A program made the position numbers and the translations under genes. The notes below the pieces were generated by a model, which had not been told where the DNA came from, did no database searches, and saw only the letters and a program-made list of their open reading frames with translations. A stretch of 64,000 bases of DNA from Microbulbifer litoralis (lineage in GTDB: Bacteria > Pseudomonadota > Gammaproteobacteria > Pseudomonadales > Cellvibrionaceae). Shown here piece by piece: positions 9,107-18,226 of this stretch. The stretch lies in the NCBI RefSeq assembly GCF_023634065.1, contig NZ_JALKCV010000001.1, forward strand, positions 558,001-622,000, read 5' to 3'. The first letter of the stretch is position 1, and each line of letters begins with the position of its first letter.

Positions 9107-9996
9107 GGATTGAAATCCGGATCGGGGGTTTCTTCCAACAGGGCCATTAACCTGTCCGGCCGGTTGGTGACGATGCCGTCCAGCCCCAGCTCGATATAGT
9201 CGCGCATATCCTCCGGTTCATCGACAGTCCACACGGACAGGTGCAGGCCGCAGTTGCGCGCCGCGTTGACAAAACGCGCTGAAAAAACCGGAATGCCGTA
9301 GTAGTGCATGGGTAATTGCATCGTCTGGTAGGCCGGGCTCAACAACCGTTCGGCGAAAAGCCACTGGGCGATAAAAAACAGCAGTGCTTCCGGCATGGTG
9401 GCACCGGTGGCCACCCGCGGCGACAGGCGGCGGAACTCGCGTATCACGCCGCGGTGGAAAGAGGACACGATCACGCGTGCCTCGCAGCCGGCTTTTTCGA
9501 TCGCGTCGCTGAGCACCCGCGCCGCCAGCGGATCGTCGTTTTTCAGTTCGATAACGATCGGCGTCTCCGGCAGGGCCGCGAAGACTTCGTCAATGGTGGC
9601 AATGCGCAGCGGACTGTCGCGATAGGGATAGCGACCTCCATCACTGCTCCAGCGATGGGCCACGTTCAGCTCTCGCAACTCGTCCAGCGTCATTTCAATA
9701 ATGGCACCGCTACCGTCGCTGGTGCGGTCGACGGTACCGTCATGCATCAATACCAGATGGCCATCTGCGGTGAGATTCAGGTCCAGCTCCAGCGCATCCA
9801 CCCCCAGTTCGACCATCTTCTGCAGGTAGAACAGTGTATTGCCGGGATAGAGGCCGTTGCCGGCGTCGTCGCCGTGGGAGATGACCAGTGGGTGATGGCG
9901 GTGCGCCAGCGAGAGCGACGTCAAGGGTACAGGGCGCGCAGTGGCGTAGCACCAGAGCAGGAAAACGACGATTGCAAAGAGTGCCAGCCAGAGCAT
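9103..9996 (-). CDS. Glycerophosphodiester phosphodiesterase family protein, membrane-anchored
   Basis: A 297-residue protein with an N-terminal membrane helix (residues 1-17) followed by a GDPD TIM barrel. The metal/catalytic landmarks are present: ALELDLNLTADGHLVLMHD (Glu and Asp ligands plus the second catalytic His), VIELKND (third Glu) and SVWTVDEPEDM near the end. The first motif reads SHGDDAGNGLYPGNT instead of the usual HRG...PENT, so the first catalytic His is kept but the Arg and Glu are replaced. This marks a divergent subfamily. Family members hydrolyse deacylated phospholipid headgroups to glycerol-3-phosphate and an alcohol; the actual substrate here is uncertain. Confidence 0.85.
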   Translation of the reverse strand: MLWLALFAIVVFLLWCYATARPVPLTSLSLAHRHHPLVISHGDDAGNGLYPGNTLFYLQKMVELGVDALELDLNLTADGHLVLMHDGTVDRTSDGSGAIIEMTLDELRELNVAHRWSSDGGRYPYRDSPLRIATIDEVFAALPETPIVIELKNDDPLAARVLSDAIEKAGCEARVIVSSFHRGVIREFRRLSPRVATGATMPEALLFFIAQWLFAERLLSPAYQTMQLPMHYYGIPVFSARFVNAARNCGLHLSVWTVDEPEDMRDYIELGLDGIVTNRPDRLMALLEETPDPDFNP

Positions 9997-10041
9997 CTGA
10001 AGCCTTATTCAAAGTACACGCGCGGGAGGCGCCGCGGCGCC

Positions 10042-10692
10042 TTACGGCAGGATTTTTTCCAGCCGCTCCAGGTCGTTGATCACCCGCCAGCTGCCACCGC
10101 TTTTCTCCACCCGGCTCTGCCAGTCCTGCAGACGTCCCAAGTATTCGTTCGGGTCGATATTGTCGCTGCGCAGCTTGGTCACGTTCAAGGCGACCAGGTT
10201 GAAGCCATCCAGTTGCAGCGGCACATCGCGGTTGTAGCCCTCCTTGATCTCCTCCTTCAGGTCGGAAAATATCAGGATGGTCTTGGTGCCGGGCCGCTTT
10301 TCATTCAGGTATTCCACCGCCTGCAACAGGCCGCCGGTGATGTCGGTATAGGAGGCCGGCTCGGTATTGTCCACAAATTGCTGGATGGACTGCTGGAATG
10401 CCTGCTTCTGCTTGTTGGTCACACTGGGGCGGTCATCGAAGGTGACCTTGGCCTGGATATTTTTCTCGCTGAAACTGCCGGTGTTGATACTGGCCACGGC
10501 GAAGGTATCGCCGGGGTTCAGCTTGGCCAGGGTGTAGTTGATCACCTGCTGCGCCTTGTCCAGTTCCTCGGTATAGGTGCCGGAGGTGTCGATCAGCATA
10601 TAGACACCGCGATTGTGCGCCACTGGCTCGCCGCAGGCGCTCAGCAGCAGGCTGCAGGCCAGTGCCGCAATGGTTGGCAGTGAAATTTTCAT
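10042..10692 (-). CDS. Lipoprotein with von Willebrand factor A-like domain
   Basis: A 216-residue lipoprotein: signal peptide with lipobox LSAC and Cys20, then a VWA-like fold with a MIDAS-type motif in YMLIDTSGTYTEEL, a supporting Thr in YTDITGGLLQA and a strand TILIFSDLKEE. Such domains bind metal and protein partners. The start codon overlaps the stop of the upstream membrane protein gene (ATGA, 10689-10692), so the two are translationally coupled and probably form one complex. The specific function is not recognised. Confidence 0.75.
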   Translation of the reverse strand: MKISLPTIAALACSLLLSACGEPVAHNRGVYMLIDTSGTYTEELDKAQQVINYTLAKLNPGDTFAVASINTGSFSEKNIQAKVTFDDRPSVTNKQKQAFQQSIQQFVDNTEPASYTDITGGLLQAVEYLNEKRPGTKTILIFSDLKEEIKEGYNRDVPLQLDGFNLVALNVTKLRSDNIDPNEYLGRLQDWQSRVEKSGGSWRVINDLERLEKILP

Positions 10693-12098
10693 TGGGCTTT
10701 CTCCGCGTTTGTCGGCTCGACGGTCCGGGCGCGCCAGTCGAGCACTTTGTTTTCCAGCCACAGGGGAAAGAAGATAACGATATCGTAGAGCCGCACCAAC
10801 AGGGTTCCGGCGCGCAGCGCCGCGGTACCGGTGAGGCGCAGGGTCACGGACAGGATTCGCAGAGCGAAGGAGGTGACCACACCGATCACCGTGCGGGCGG
10901 ACGCGATGAAATTCTCCAGCGGAATCGCGACAAAAGTCAGCGCAAACGGAAGGATAAAGCCCATGCCCATCTGCGCCGCGGTGGTGATCCAGTAGACTCC
11001 GCCGGTCTGGGCCGCCACCTCGTCCCCGCGAAGCTGGGCGCTGACCGCCAGGTCCTCCTGCATCAGTATTTCCCGCATGAAGGCGAGCCCCGCCTCTACA
11101 CTGGCGAGGAAAAACAGCAATACGAATGCGGCCCACATCATGCGCATGCGCAGCTTGTCGTTCAGCGCCCCGATCACCGGGAAGAGCCGCGTGATACGCA
11201 GGCACTCCATCACGAACAGCCCCATGGTGATTTCCACCAGGATAATCACCAGTGCCGAGATATCCGCCACCTTGAAACTGCCGATATAGCTGGTGCCGCC
11301 GACCATCTCGGTCATCGGCCGCGCGATCAGGTGAAAATTGATCAACGCGCCGCCCACGGCGATCGCCAGCACGAAGGCGGCGATGAAGAACTGGCTCAGG
11401 GAGGAGGAGGACAGCATGCGCAGGGCGCGGTCGCTGCCCTGCTCGATTTCCTCGTAGCGCTCCATATGGCCATCGATGGCCTTGGCCCGGCGGGTCACCG
11501 ATTCAACACTCTTGTTGACCCGCCCGAGCGTGGTCAGCATCGAGCGCCAGTTGGGCATCATGCGCTTCAGCAACTGGTGGCGCTCCCGCGCCGATTCGCG
11601 GTAGGCCTCCAGCGCCTTGGACTCCGCCTTGCGCATCGAGTGGTGGATGGTCTCGAGCACGTCGCCCACCACCGGATCCTGCTTGGCCGGGATATCCGCC
11701 ACCGCCTTGATCGCCTTGGCCCAGTTGGTGGGCTCCGGCGGTACCTCGGCGCTGCGCACATAATCCTCGTCGATGGCGGTGAGCTGTTCGCACAGGCGCC
11801 GGTGCAGGGCCGGGTACTGCGCCAGCTCCTTTTTCATCGTGGCTTCGATACGGTCGAACTCGCGCTCCACGTGGCGCTCGGCGGCCTCGCGCCCCACCGC
11901 CAGCAACACCTCGCGGTTGCGCTCCTGCAGGCGCTGTTCGGCACCGGCCACGGCATTGGCCCCCAGGCGCAGGGACTGGTGAAAGAAACGCGCCAGGGAA
12001 AAGATGCCCTGGTGCACCGGCTTGCGCGCGACAAACAAGGCCACCAGCGCCAGCAGAAACCACAGCCAGAGCGGCAGGCTATCCATTAGTGCGGTCAC
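10689..12098 (-). CDS. Membrane protein with long coiled-coil, partner of VWA lipoprotein
   Basis: A 469-residue protein I cannot assign to a named family. It has a transmembrane helix at residues 9-24, a long charged helical region at about 50-225 with coiled-coil character (AEQRLQERNREVLLAVGREA, RESARERHQLLKRM), then four hydrophobic segments near 236-256, 277-298, 320-341 and 369-392, and a short C-terminal tail. The start is GTG 12098 behind GAGG at 7 nt. It is coupled to the downstream VWA lipoprotein. The layout recalls envelope-spanning scaffolds that pass a signal or force, but that is inference. Confidence 0.7.
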   Translation of the reverse strand: MTALMDSLPLWLWFLLALVALFVARKPVHQGIFSLARFFHQSLRLGANAVAGAEQRLQERNREVLLAVGREAAERHVEREFDRIEATMKKELAQYPALHRRLCEQLTAIDEDYVRSAEVPPEPTNWAKAIKAVADIPAKQDPVVGDVLETIHHSMRKAESKALEAYRESARERHQLLKRMMPNWRSMLTTLGRVNKSVESVTRRAKAIDGHMERYEEIEQGSDRALRMLSSSSLSQFFIAAFVLAIAVGGALINFHLIARPMTEMVGGTSYIGSFKVADISALVIILVEITMGLFVMECLRITRLFPVIGALNDKLRMRMMWAAFVLLFFLASVEAGLAFMREILMQEDLAVSAQLRGDEVAAQTGGVYWITTAAQMGMGFILPFALTFVAIPLENFIASARTVIGVVTSFALRILSVTLRLTGTAALRAGTLLVRLYDIVIFFPLWLENKVLDWRARTVEPTNAEKAQ

Positions 12099-12383
12099 GG
12101 TGTTGCCTCCTCGGTTATTGTGTTTTTCAGTTAATCCTAACAGCAGTAGGCAGCACTATCGCCCTTCAGTTCACAGTTTCCCTGCGATGAAAAGTCCGAC
12201 CGCCCGGCCGCTAACCATTTGGCACGAATATCGACGACTATCAGGTCGATAGATATTTCCAATCATAACTCGCGTCAAAATAATGAACCGGACGGATACC
12301 CTCGCGGTAAATACACATATTGTGTCAATTACCGATCTTTCTGGTCACTTTTCACCCAAATTCTCAAGGAAAGGGACATATCG

Positions 12384-13127
12384 ATGATGTTCGCCAACCA
12401 CGACCTGCTGCTGGTGGGCCTGTCCTACGCAGTTTCCGTGCTCGGCTCCTATACCGCACTGGAACTGGCCACCGCCATACCGGCTGCAGCCTCGCGCAGG
12501 GAAAAATATTCAGCCATTCTCCGTGCCGCGGCAGTGATGGGCGGTGGCGCCGTCTGGAGCATGCACTTTATCGCCATGCTCGCCTTCGACATGGATATCG
12601 CGGTGTCCTACGACATCCTCGTCACACTGCTCTCGGCGCTGATCAGTATCGGCGCCTGCACGATGGGCTTCATGATCGCCGGGATCGGCCGCTACCAGTT
12701 GATCAACCTGCTGCCGGCAGGCTGCATCATGGGTTGCGGTGTAGCCGGTATGCACTACGCCGGCATGGCGGCGATGCTGATGCCGATGGAAATCGACTAC
12801 AACCTGAATACCCTGTTGATCTCGGTGATCATCGCCGCCGTTGCCTCCTGCACAGCCCTGTGGATGGCCTTCTGTATGCGCGGCTACTGGCAGAAGCTGG
12901 TCAGCGCGCTGGCGATGGCCGTGGCCATCTGCGGTATGCACTATACCGGCATGGCCGCGGCCAGCTACCGCCCCAGCGGAACCACTCCCACAGACAGCGG
13001 CCTCGGCGCAGTCAGCGGAGACTATCTGGGCCTGGCCACCTTCACGATTGCAACATTACTGCTCGCGCGGGTATTGCTCAAAACCGTTTCCGCCCGACGC
13101 GAGAGTGGATCTGTAATCTCGAGCTAA
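12384..13127 (+). CDS. MHYT-domain integral membrane sensor, stand-alone
   Basis: A 247-residue protein with seven predicted transmembrane helices and three copies of the MHYT signature: MHFIAM (60-65), MHYAGM (123-128) and MHYTGM (185-190). MHYT domains are proposed to bind copper and sense O2, CO or NO, and usually precede GGDEF/EAL or kinase domains. Here the protein ends soon after helix seven with no output domain. ATG 12384 follows the purine-rich AAGGAAAGGGA. It overlaps the convergent FG-GAP gene by four bases at the 3' ends. The 285 bp upstream (12099-12383) contain no gene I can support. Confidence 0.88.
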   Translation: MMFANHDLLLVGLSYAVSVLGSYTALELATAIPAAASRREKYSAILRAAAVMGGGAVWSMHFIAMLAFDMDIAVSYDILVTLLSALISIGACTMGFMIAGIGRYQLINLLPAGCIMGCGVAGMHYAGMAAMLMPMEIDYNLNTLLISVIIAAVASCTALWMAFCMRGYWQKLVSALAMAVAICGMHYTGMAAASYRPSGTTPTDSGLGAVSGDYLGLATFTIATLLLARVLLKTVSARRESGSVISS

Positions 13128-14926
13128 AAGGTTGTCGGGGGCCGCTGATCACGCACACTGGTAACAGATGATCGAAGCCCCTGTACAAAGATGAACACTG
13201 TCGCCGTGCTCCGCAGACCATCATCGTCTTCGACCTCGAGTTCAAATTCCAGGATTCTCACCTGCTGTAAGGGGCCGCCGAAAACCGGGGCGACGAATGT
13301 GGCAGAGCCATTCGGGAAGGATTCGATATCGACCGCGGTCCCGGAAAGCTGGCGCCAGTGAAATTCGACAATCGTGCCGTCCGGGTCGTGGGATGAGGAC
13401 CCGTCGAGTATCACCTGGTCTCCCGCCGTCACGGTTTGTACCGGCTCCACATCGGCAGTTGGCGCCAGGTTGCCCTGCACTGCGACCGAAACTGTATCTG
13501 TCGACGCGAGACCACTGCTATCCTCAACCTCGAGTTGAAATTGCAGTAACAGGTTTTCACCGGGAGAGTCCGGCGCGACAAAGGTCGCGGTGCCGTCCCC
13601 CGCGGCATTCAGGCTGACGGAGGGGCCGAAAGTCTGCGTCCAGTGATACCCGACAATCTCGCCATCGCTATCGGAAGATCCCCTGCCATCGAGCAATACC
13701 AGCGCGTTGCCCGAAACCGATTGATCGACACCCGCATCGGCGACAGGTGGTTCCTGCTCCGCAGTTTCCGCTCCAGGCAAAACCACAAGCCCCCGATTGT
13801 AATCTGCCACCACCACGTCGGGAATACCGTCGCCGTTGATATCGCCGGTATCCAAACCCTGCGGGTTGTAATGCGACGCGTAGGGGATACCGAACAGGGA
13901 TTCTCTGCCCAGTGTGCCGCCTTCAAGCTGCTCGTATACACCCAGCTTGTTCGAGCCGCCGTGTAAAACCAGTAGATCGTCTGTCGAATTCCCGTTGATA
14001 TCCGCGGTGACAATGGTCTCGGGGATATCATAGCTGGGTAGTACCTGCGGTTGCTGCAGCAGACCGTCGTTTCCCTGGTGGAAAACGGCGATCGAGGCTG
14101 CCGGCTGGTTGCCCCCAAAGGTGACCGCGACATCATTCAGGCCATCGCTGTCAACATCGCCGATGGTGACAGCATTTGTCAGCTCGTTGCCACCGAGATC
14201 GTAGAAAGCCACCGACTTGAAACCACCCTGTCCGTCCGATGCGACCACGGCCAGGTTGTCCGCGAAAGTCTGCCCGCTCATCACGACGATATCGTCGGCA
14301 CCGTCCGCGTTGACATCGCCAAGCACAAGATCGTCGTTGCCTCCATGCGGTGCGTAGTGCAATTCCGCTTGGTGGCTGATACCCAGTTCTTCCTGGTAGA
14401 AAACTCCTACACTGTCATCGCCCCAGCCAATACCGGCGATATCGTCGAGGCCATCGCCATTCAGGTCGGCCACGGCGATACGCGTGGAAAGAGGAGTGTC
14501 GATGGTATCGGCGCTGAAGAGAGTGCCATCCGTATATTGCAGGAATATCTCGATATGGCTGCGGTCCATACCGACGGCGATATCCAGTAGCCCATCGCCA
14601 TTCAGGTCTCCGGCGGCGATCGTCTTCGGTTGGCTCGTGTATTCCGCATCGACCGCGTAACTGACCGGTGGCCGCAAGTTGCCGTTCTCATCCTGCAGGA
14701 ACACCTTGAGCTTGTAATCATTTTCCGGATCAAAATACGTCGAGGTATTCAGCAATACATCGTTGCGACCGTCGTTATTAAAATCCCCGATAGTCACTGC
14801 CTCCGGATGGGAACCTGTCGCGTGGGCGAAATAGGGCAGCAGTTCAACATCCGCGCGCACAGTTGCGGCGATCAGGAAAGTAGCCGACGACAGGCCGGCG
14901 AAATGAATAAGCTTTCTGAGTTTCAC
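13124..14926 (-). CDS. Secreted FG-GAP/VCBS repeat protein with two PKD-like domains
   Basis: A 600-residue exported protein. A signal peptide at residues 1-25 (ending TVRA) is followed to about residue 395 by FG-GAP/VCBS beta-propeller repeats with Ca-binding loops such as DFNNDGRND, DLNGDGLLD, DINGDGIPD and DVNADGADD. Two immunoglobulin-like PKD/REJ domains follow (about 400-495 and 500-590), each starting with the pattern PxADAGxDQxV and containing LDGxxSxDxDGxI. The start is GTG 14926 behind GGAG. Such proteins are cell-surface or secreted adhesins or carbohydrate-binding proteins. I see no sorting signal at the C-terminus. Confidence 0.85.
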   Translation of the reverse strand: MKLRKLIHFAGLSSATFLIAATVRADVELLPYFAHATGSHPEAVTIGDFNNDGRNDVLLNTSTYFDPENDYKLKVFLQDENGNLRPPVSYAVDAEYTSQPKTIAAGDLNGDGLLDIAVGMDRSHIEIFLQYTDGTLFSADTIDTPLSTRIAVADLNGDGLDDIAGIGWGDDSVGVFYQEELGISHQAELHYAPHGGNDDLVLGDVNADGADDIVVMSGQTFADNLAVVASDGQGGFKSVAFYDLGGNELTNAVTIGDVDSDGLNDVAVTFGGNQPAASIAVFHQGNDGLLQQPQVLPSYDIPETIVTADINGNSTDDLLVLHGGSNKLGVYEQLEGGTLGRESLFGIPYASHYNPQGLDTGDINGDGIPDVVVADYNRGLVVLPGAETAEQEPPVADAGVDQSVSGNALVLLDGRGSSDSDGEIVGYHWTQTFGPSVSLNAAGDGTATFVAPDSPGENLLLQFQLEVEDSSGLASTDTVSVAVQGNLAPTADVEPVQTVTAGDQVILDGSSSHDPDGTIVEFHWRQLSGTAVDIESFPNGSATFVAPVFGGPLQQVRILEFELEVEDDDGLRSTATVFIFVQGLRSSVTSVRDQRPPTTF

Positions 14927-15115
14927 AACATCTCCTTGTTATCAGGTTGTACCAGCCGCAGATGGCTGACAGACAAAACCCTAACACGGAGAAGAGGATA
15001 AATTGTGCATTTCAAATGCGGGATAATGACGAAAGATAGCAGAATCCCAAGCGTCGACATAATAAAGGAATAAATTCGAAATCCGTATGCCCGAAAATCG
15101 CAAACAGGAAATATT

Positions 15116-16222
15116 TCAATCCAGTCGCTTCCGGAAACGCAATATCGCAAACGCCATCATCAGCACGATAAACACTACCAGCGCCAACAGGTCCGGCCAT
15201 AGCTCCAGCAGGTTGGCACCACGCAGCATGACGCCGCGAATCAGGCGCAGGAAGTGGGTCAGCGGCAGCACTTCGGCGATCCACTGTGCCGCCCTGGGCA
15301 TGCCGTCGAACGGGAACATGAAACCGGACAGCAGGATCGAGGGCAGGAATACGAAGAAAGTCATCTGCATGGCCTGGAACTGCGACTGGGCGCGGGTGGA
15401 AATCAGCAGGCCCATGCTCAGGTTGGCGAGAATCAGCAGTATGCCGGCCCAGTAGACATCGAGTACGCTGCCGCGGATGGGGACGTCGAACAGCAGCATG
15501 CCGAGAATCAGGATCAGGCTGGTCTGTACCAGGCCGATCACACCGTAGGGCAGCACCTTGCCGATCATCAGTTCGGCGCTGCTGACCGGGGTGGCGATCA
15601 GCAATTCCATATTGCCCCGTTCGCGTTCGCGCACGATCGCCACCGCGGTGAACATCACCATGGTCATGGTGAGGATGATGCCGATCAGGCCGGGAACGAT
15701 ATTGATTGCCGAGACCCGCTGCGGGTTATAGAAACTCACCACGCTGATCTGTGGCGCCGGCAGTGGCACCGAGGAATCCCGCGGTTCACCGGGCGTATAG
15801 GTCAGAGGCATCTGCGCGAGCTGCACGGCGGCGCTCTGCACCACGGTGTCGCTGCCGTCCACCAGTACCTGCACGGCCTCGTCACCGGCGGCCAGGCGGC
15901 GCTCGAAATCCTGCGGGATCACGACACCGACGCTGATCTCGCCGCGGCGCAGCAGGGTCATCAACTGCTGCGGGCTGCTGGCCTCGGTCACCGGCTCTAT
16001 CACGCCGGTGGCGAGCATATCCATCACCACCTGGCGCGAGCCGCTGGTCAGCGCCTGGTCGGCCACCGCCGCCGGCAGGTGGCGCAGGTTCAGGTTGATG
16101 GCGTAGCCGAACAGCACCAGCTGCATGACCGGGATACCGATGATCATCGCCAGGGTGATCCGGTCGCGGCGGATCTGGCGCAACTCCTTGATCACCACTG
16201 CCCAGAGGCGCCGCAGGTTCAC
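15116..16222 (-). CDS. ABC-2 type exporter permease (YbhS/YbhR-like)
   Basis: A 368-residue permease with the ABC-2 membrane architecture: an N-terminal helix after ELRQIRRDRITLAMII, an extracytoplasmic domain of about 150 residues, then five hydrophobic segments, with the conserved TPVSSAELMIGKVLPY and LSGFMFPFDGMP regions. It is the last gene of a four-gene reverse-strand operon (TetR, HlyD-like, ATPase, permease) and overlaps the ATPase stop by ATGA. E. coli ybhGFSR has two permeases; only one is present here, so it probably acts as a homodimer. Confidence 0.92.
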   Translation of the reverse strand: MNLRRLWAVVIKELRQIRRDRITLAMIIGIPVMQLVLFGYAINLNLRHLPAAVADQALTSGSRQVVMDMLATGVIEPVTEASSPQQLMTLLRRGEISVGVVIPQDFERRLAAGDEAVQVLVDGSDTVVQSAAVQLAQMPLTYTPGEPRDSSVPLPAPQISVVSFYNPQRVSAINIVPGLIGIILTMTMVMFTAVAIVRERERGNMELLIATPVSSAELMIGKVLPYGVIGLVQTSLILILGMLLFDVPIRGSVLDVYWAGILLILANLSMGLLISTRAQSQFQAMQMTFFVFLPSILLSGFMFPFDGMPRAAQWIAEVLPLTHFLRLIRGVMLRGANLLELWPDLLALVVFIVLMMAFAILRFRKRLD

Positions 16223-17172
16223 GAGTGCTCCGAGGGCTGTTGTTGCGGTTGTTTATTGGTCACGGCGACGAAGACATCCTCGAGATTCGGCGCGGCCGGG
16301 ACCACCTCGGCGTCGACACTGGCATTCGCCAGTGCGTCCTGAATTCGCGCCGCGCAATCTCCGGCCTCGGCGCAGAGCACGCGCAGGCTGTTGCCGATCT
16401 GCGCCGCGCTGATCACGCCGGATACGGTCAGCACGATGTGCTTCGCCTGCCGCGGGTGCTCGCCCTTTATCTCCAGCGTACGGTCGGCCAGCCTGCCGGT
16501 GAGTTCCGCCGGGCTGCCATCGGCGACCAGCACGCCGCGATCGAGAATCGCCAGTCGGTGGCAGCGCTCCGCCTCGTCCATATAGTGGGAAGAGACCAGT
16601 ATGGTGGTGCCGGCGTCCGCCAGCTCAAACAGCTTTTCCCAGAAATCCCGCCGCGACTCCGGATCCACGGCGCTGGTGGGCTCGTCCAGGAACAGCAGTT
16701 CCGGGTTGTGAATGACACTGCCGGCCAGCGCCAGGCGCTGCTTCTGGCCACCGCTCATGGTACCGGCCAGCTGGTTGGCGCGGTCGCTGAAGTGGTATTC
16801 CTCCAGCAGTTCGTCCACCCGCTCGCGCGCCTTCTTCGGCGGCAGGTTCTGTACCGCGGCCAGGAACTCCAGGTTTTCCTGCAGGGTCAGGTCGGCAAAC
16901 AGGGAAAATTGCTGGGTCATGTAGCCGATACGCTGGCGCAGGGTTTCCGCCTGTTCGGGAATGCGCAGCCCCAGCACCTCGATCTCGCCGTCGGTCGGTG
17001 TCAGCAGGCCACAGAGCATGCGGATACTGGTGGACTTGCCGGAACCATTGGGACCCAGGAAACCGTAGACCTGGCGCCGCTCCACGGTGAGGTCCACATC
17101 GTCGACTGCGCGCAGCTCGCCAAAACATTTGGTCAGGCCGCGCGCACGAATGGCAATGTCGCCACCGCTCAC
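16219..17172 (-). CDS. ABC exporter ATP-binding protein (YbhF-like, single NBD)
   Basis: A 317-residue ATPase: Walker A GPNGSGKST near residues 39-47, Q-loop YMTQQFSLFADL, signature MSGGQKQRLALA, Walker B LLFLDEP and switch His in SSHYMDEAERC. A C-terminal domain of about 100 residues follows. E. coli YbhF carries two nucleotide-binding domains; this protein has one. The start is GTG 17172, overlapping the end of the upstream HlyD-like gene by four bases. It energises drug or lipid-like substrate export with the adjacent permease. Confidence 0.93.
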   Translation of the reverse strand: MSGGDIAIRARGLTKCFGELRAVDDVDLTVERRQVYGFLGPNGSGKSTSIRMLCGLLTPTDGEIEVLGLRIPEQAETLRQRIGYMTQQFSLFADLTLQENLEFLAAVQNLPPKKARERVDELLEEYHFSDRANQLAGTMSGGQKQRLALAGSVIHNPELLFLDEPTSAVDPESRRDFWEKLFELADAGTTILVSSHYMDEAERCHRLAILDRGVLVADGSPAELTGRLADRTLEIKGEHPRQAKHIVLTVSGVISAAQIGNSLRVLCAEAGDCAARIQDALANASVDAEVVPAAPNLEDVFVAVTNKQPQQQPSEHS

Positions 17173-18203
17173 GGTTGCATCCCCCGGGGGGCGCCGCGCC
17201 CGCGGCTACTGATCAGCAGCTCCGGCGGTGGCAGGAACTGCGCACTCTCGCGCCGGCCAAACTCCGCGCGCAGGGGCAGACCGGCCGGCAGGTCGACCGC
17301 ATCCTCGCCCAGCTGGATTTCCGCCAGGTAGCTGAGACGCGCCACATCGTCACCGGTCAGCGCGTAGTAGGGAGTGAAGCTGGGCTCGCTGCGGATCATG
17401 CGTACCCGGCCGAGAAATGGCTGGCCGATACCCTCTACATGGACCCGCGCAGAGTCGCCGACACGCACATCCGCCCGCAGGGGCTCGGGAATATAGACCC
17501 GCGCATAGGGCGTATCCCCCACCAGCATGATCGCCAGCGGTCCGCCGACCGGCGCCTCGTCACCCAACTTATAGGGCAGGCTGTCTACCAGGCCGTTCCG
17601 CGGCGCCTGTACCTGGAGCTTGTCCAGGAGAACCGCCTGGGCGCGGGCGTCGGCCTCCGCCTGGGCCAGTTGCGCCTGCCCCTGGGCGATTTCCTCGCTG
17701 CGGGTGCCTCGCTGCAACTCGAGCAGGGCCGCCCGGGCCGACTCCACCTGCGCCGCGGCCGAATCGGCAGCCGCCTTCGCGCTGTCGATGTCCGACTGGG
17801 AGACATAATCCTTGTCGCCGAGGGCGCTCAGGCGCCGGTAGTTGTCCCGCGCGTCTCTCTCCTGTGCACGCGCCTCGCGCAGGCTGGCCTCGGCACGCTC
17901 TATCTCCTCGATGCGCGGGCCCGCATCGAGCTCTTCGAGGAAAGCCCGCTGTCGCTCGACCTGTGCCCGGTTGGCGGCGAGCTGGGCACGGGTGCGGCGT
18001 TCATCCAGTTGCAACAGGGTCTGTCCCGCCTCCACGCGCTGGCCCTCGCTTACCTGGATCGCGACGATCCTCTCCGCCGCCGGGGCCGGCAGCGCAATGC
18101 GATCCCACTCCAGGGTTCCCAGGGCCCGGTCGCGCTCCGGCTGGCAGCCCGCCGTCAGCAGCAGTGCCAGCGCGGGCGGAATCAGGTACCGAAACACAAC
18201 CAT
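17169..18203 (-). CDS. HlyD/YbhG-family periplasmic adaptor lipoprotein
   Basis: A 344-residue secretion adaptor with a lipoprotein signal (LTAGC, Cys20), split lipoyl halves (RIVAIQVSEGQRVEAGQTLL and VQAPRNGLVDSLPYKLGDEA) around a long helical hairpin at about residues 80-200 rich in Ala/Gln/Arg/Glu, then a beta-barrel region. ATG 18203 is chosen because it gives a proper signal peptide; GGAGG lies rather far (13 nt) upstream. It belongs to the CecR-YbhGFS type operon and connects the inner-membrane ABC exporter with an outer-membrane channel encoded elsewhere. Confidence 0.9.
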   Translation of the reverse strand: MVVFRYLIPPALALLLTAGCQPERDRALGTLEWDRIALPAPAAERIVAIQVSEGQRVEAGQTLLQLDERRTRAQLAANRAQVERQRAFLEELDAGPRIEEIERAEASLREARAQERDARDNYRRLSALGDKDYVSQSDIDSAKAAADSAAAQVESARAALLELQRGTRSEEIAQGQAQLAQAEADARAQAVLLDKLQVQAPRNGLVDSLPYKLGDEAPVGGPLAIMLVGDTPYARVYIPEPLRADVRVGDSARVHVEGIGQPFLGRVRMIRSEPSFTPYYALTGDDVARLSYLAEIQLGEDAVDLPAGLPLRAEFGRRESAQFLPPPELLISSRGRGAPRGMQP

Positions 18204-18226
18204 CGCCGCGATGAATCCTCCCTTAT

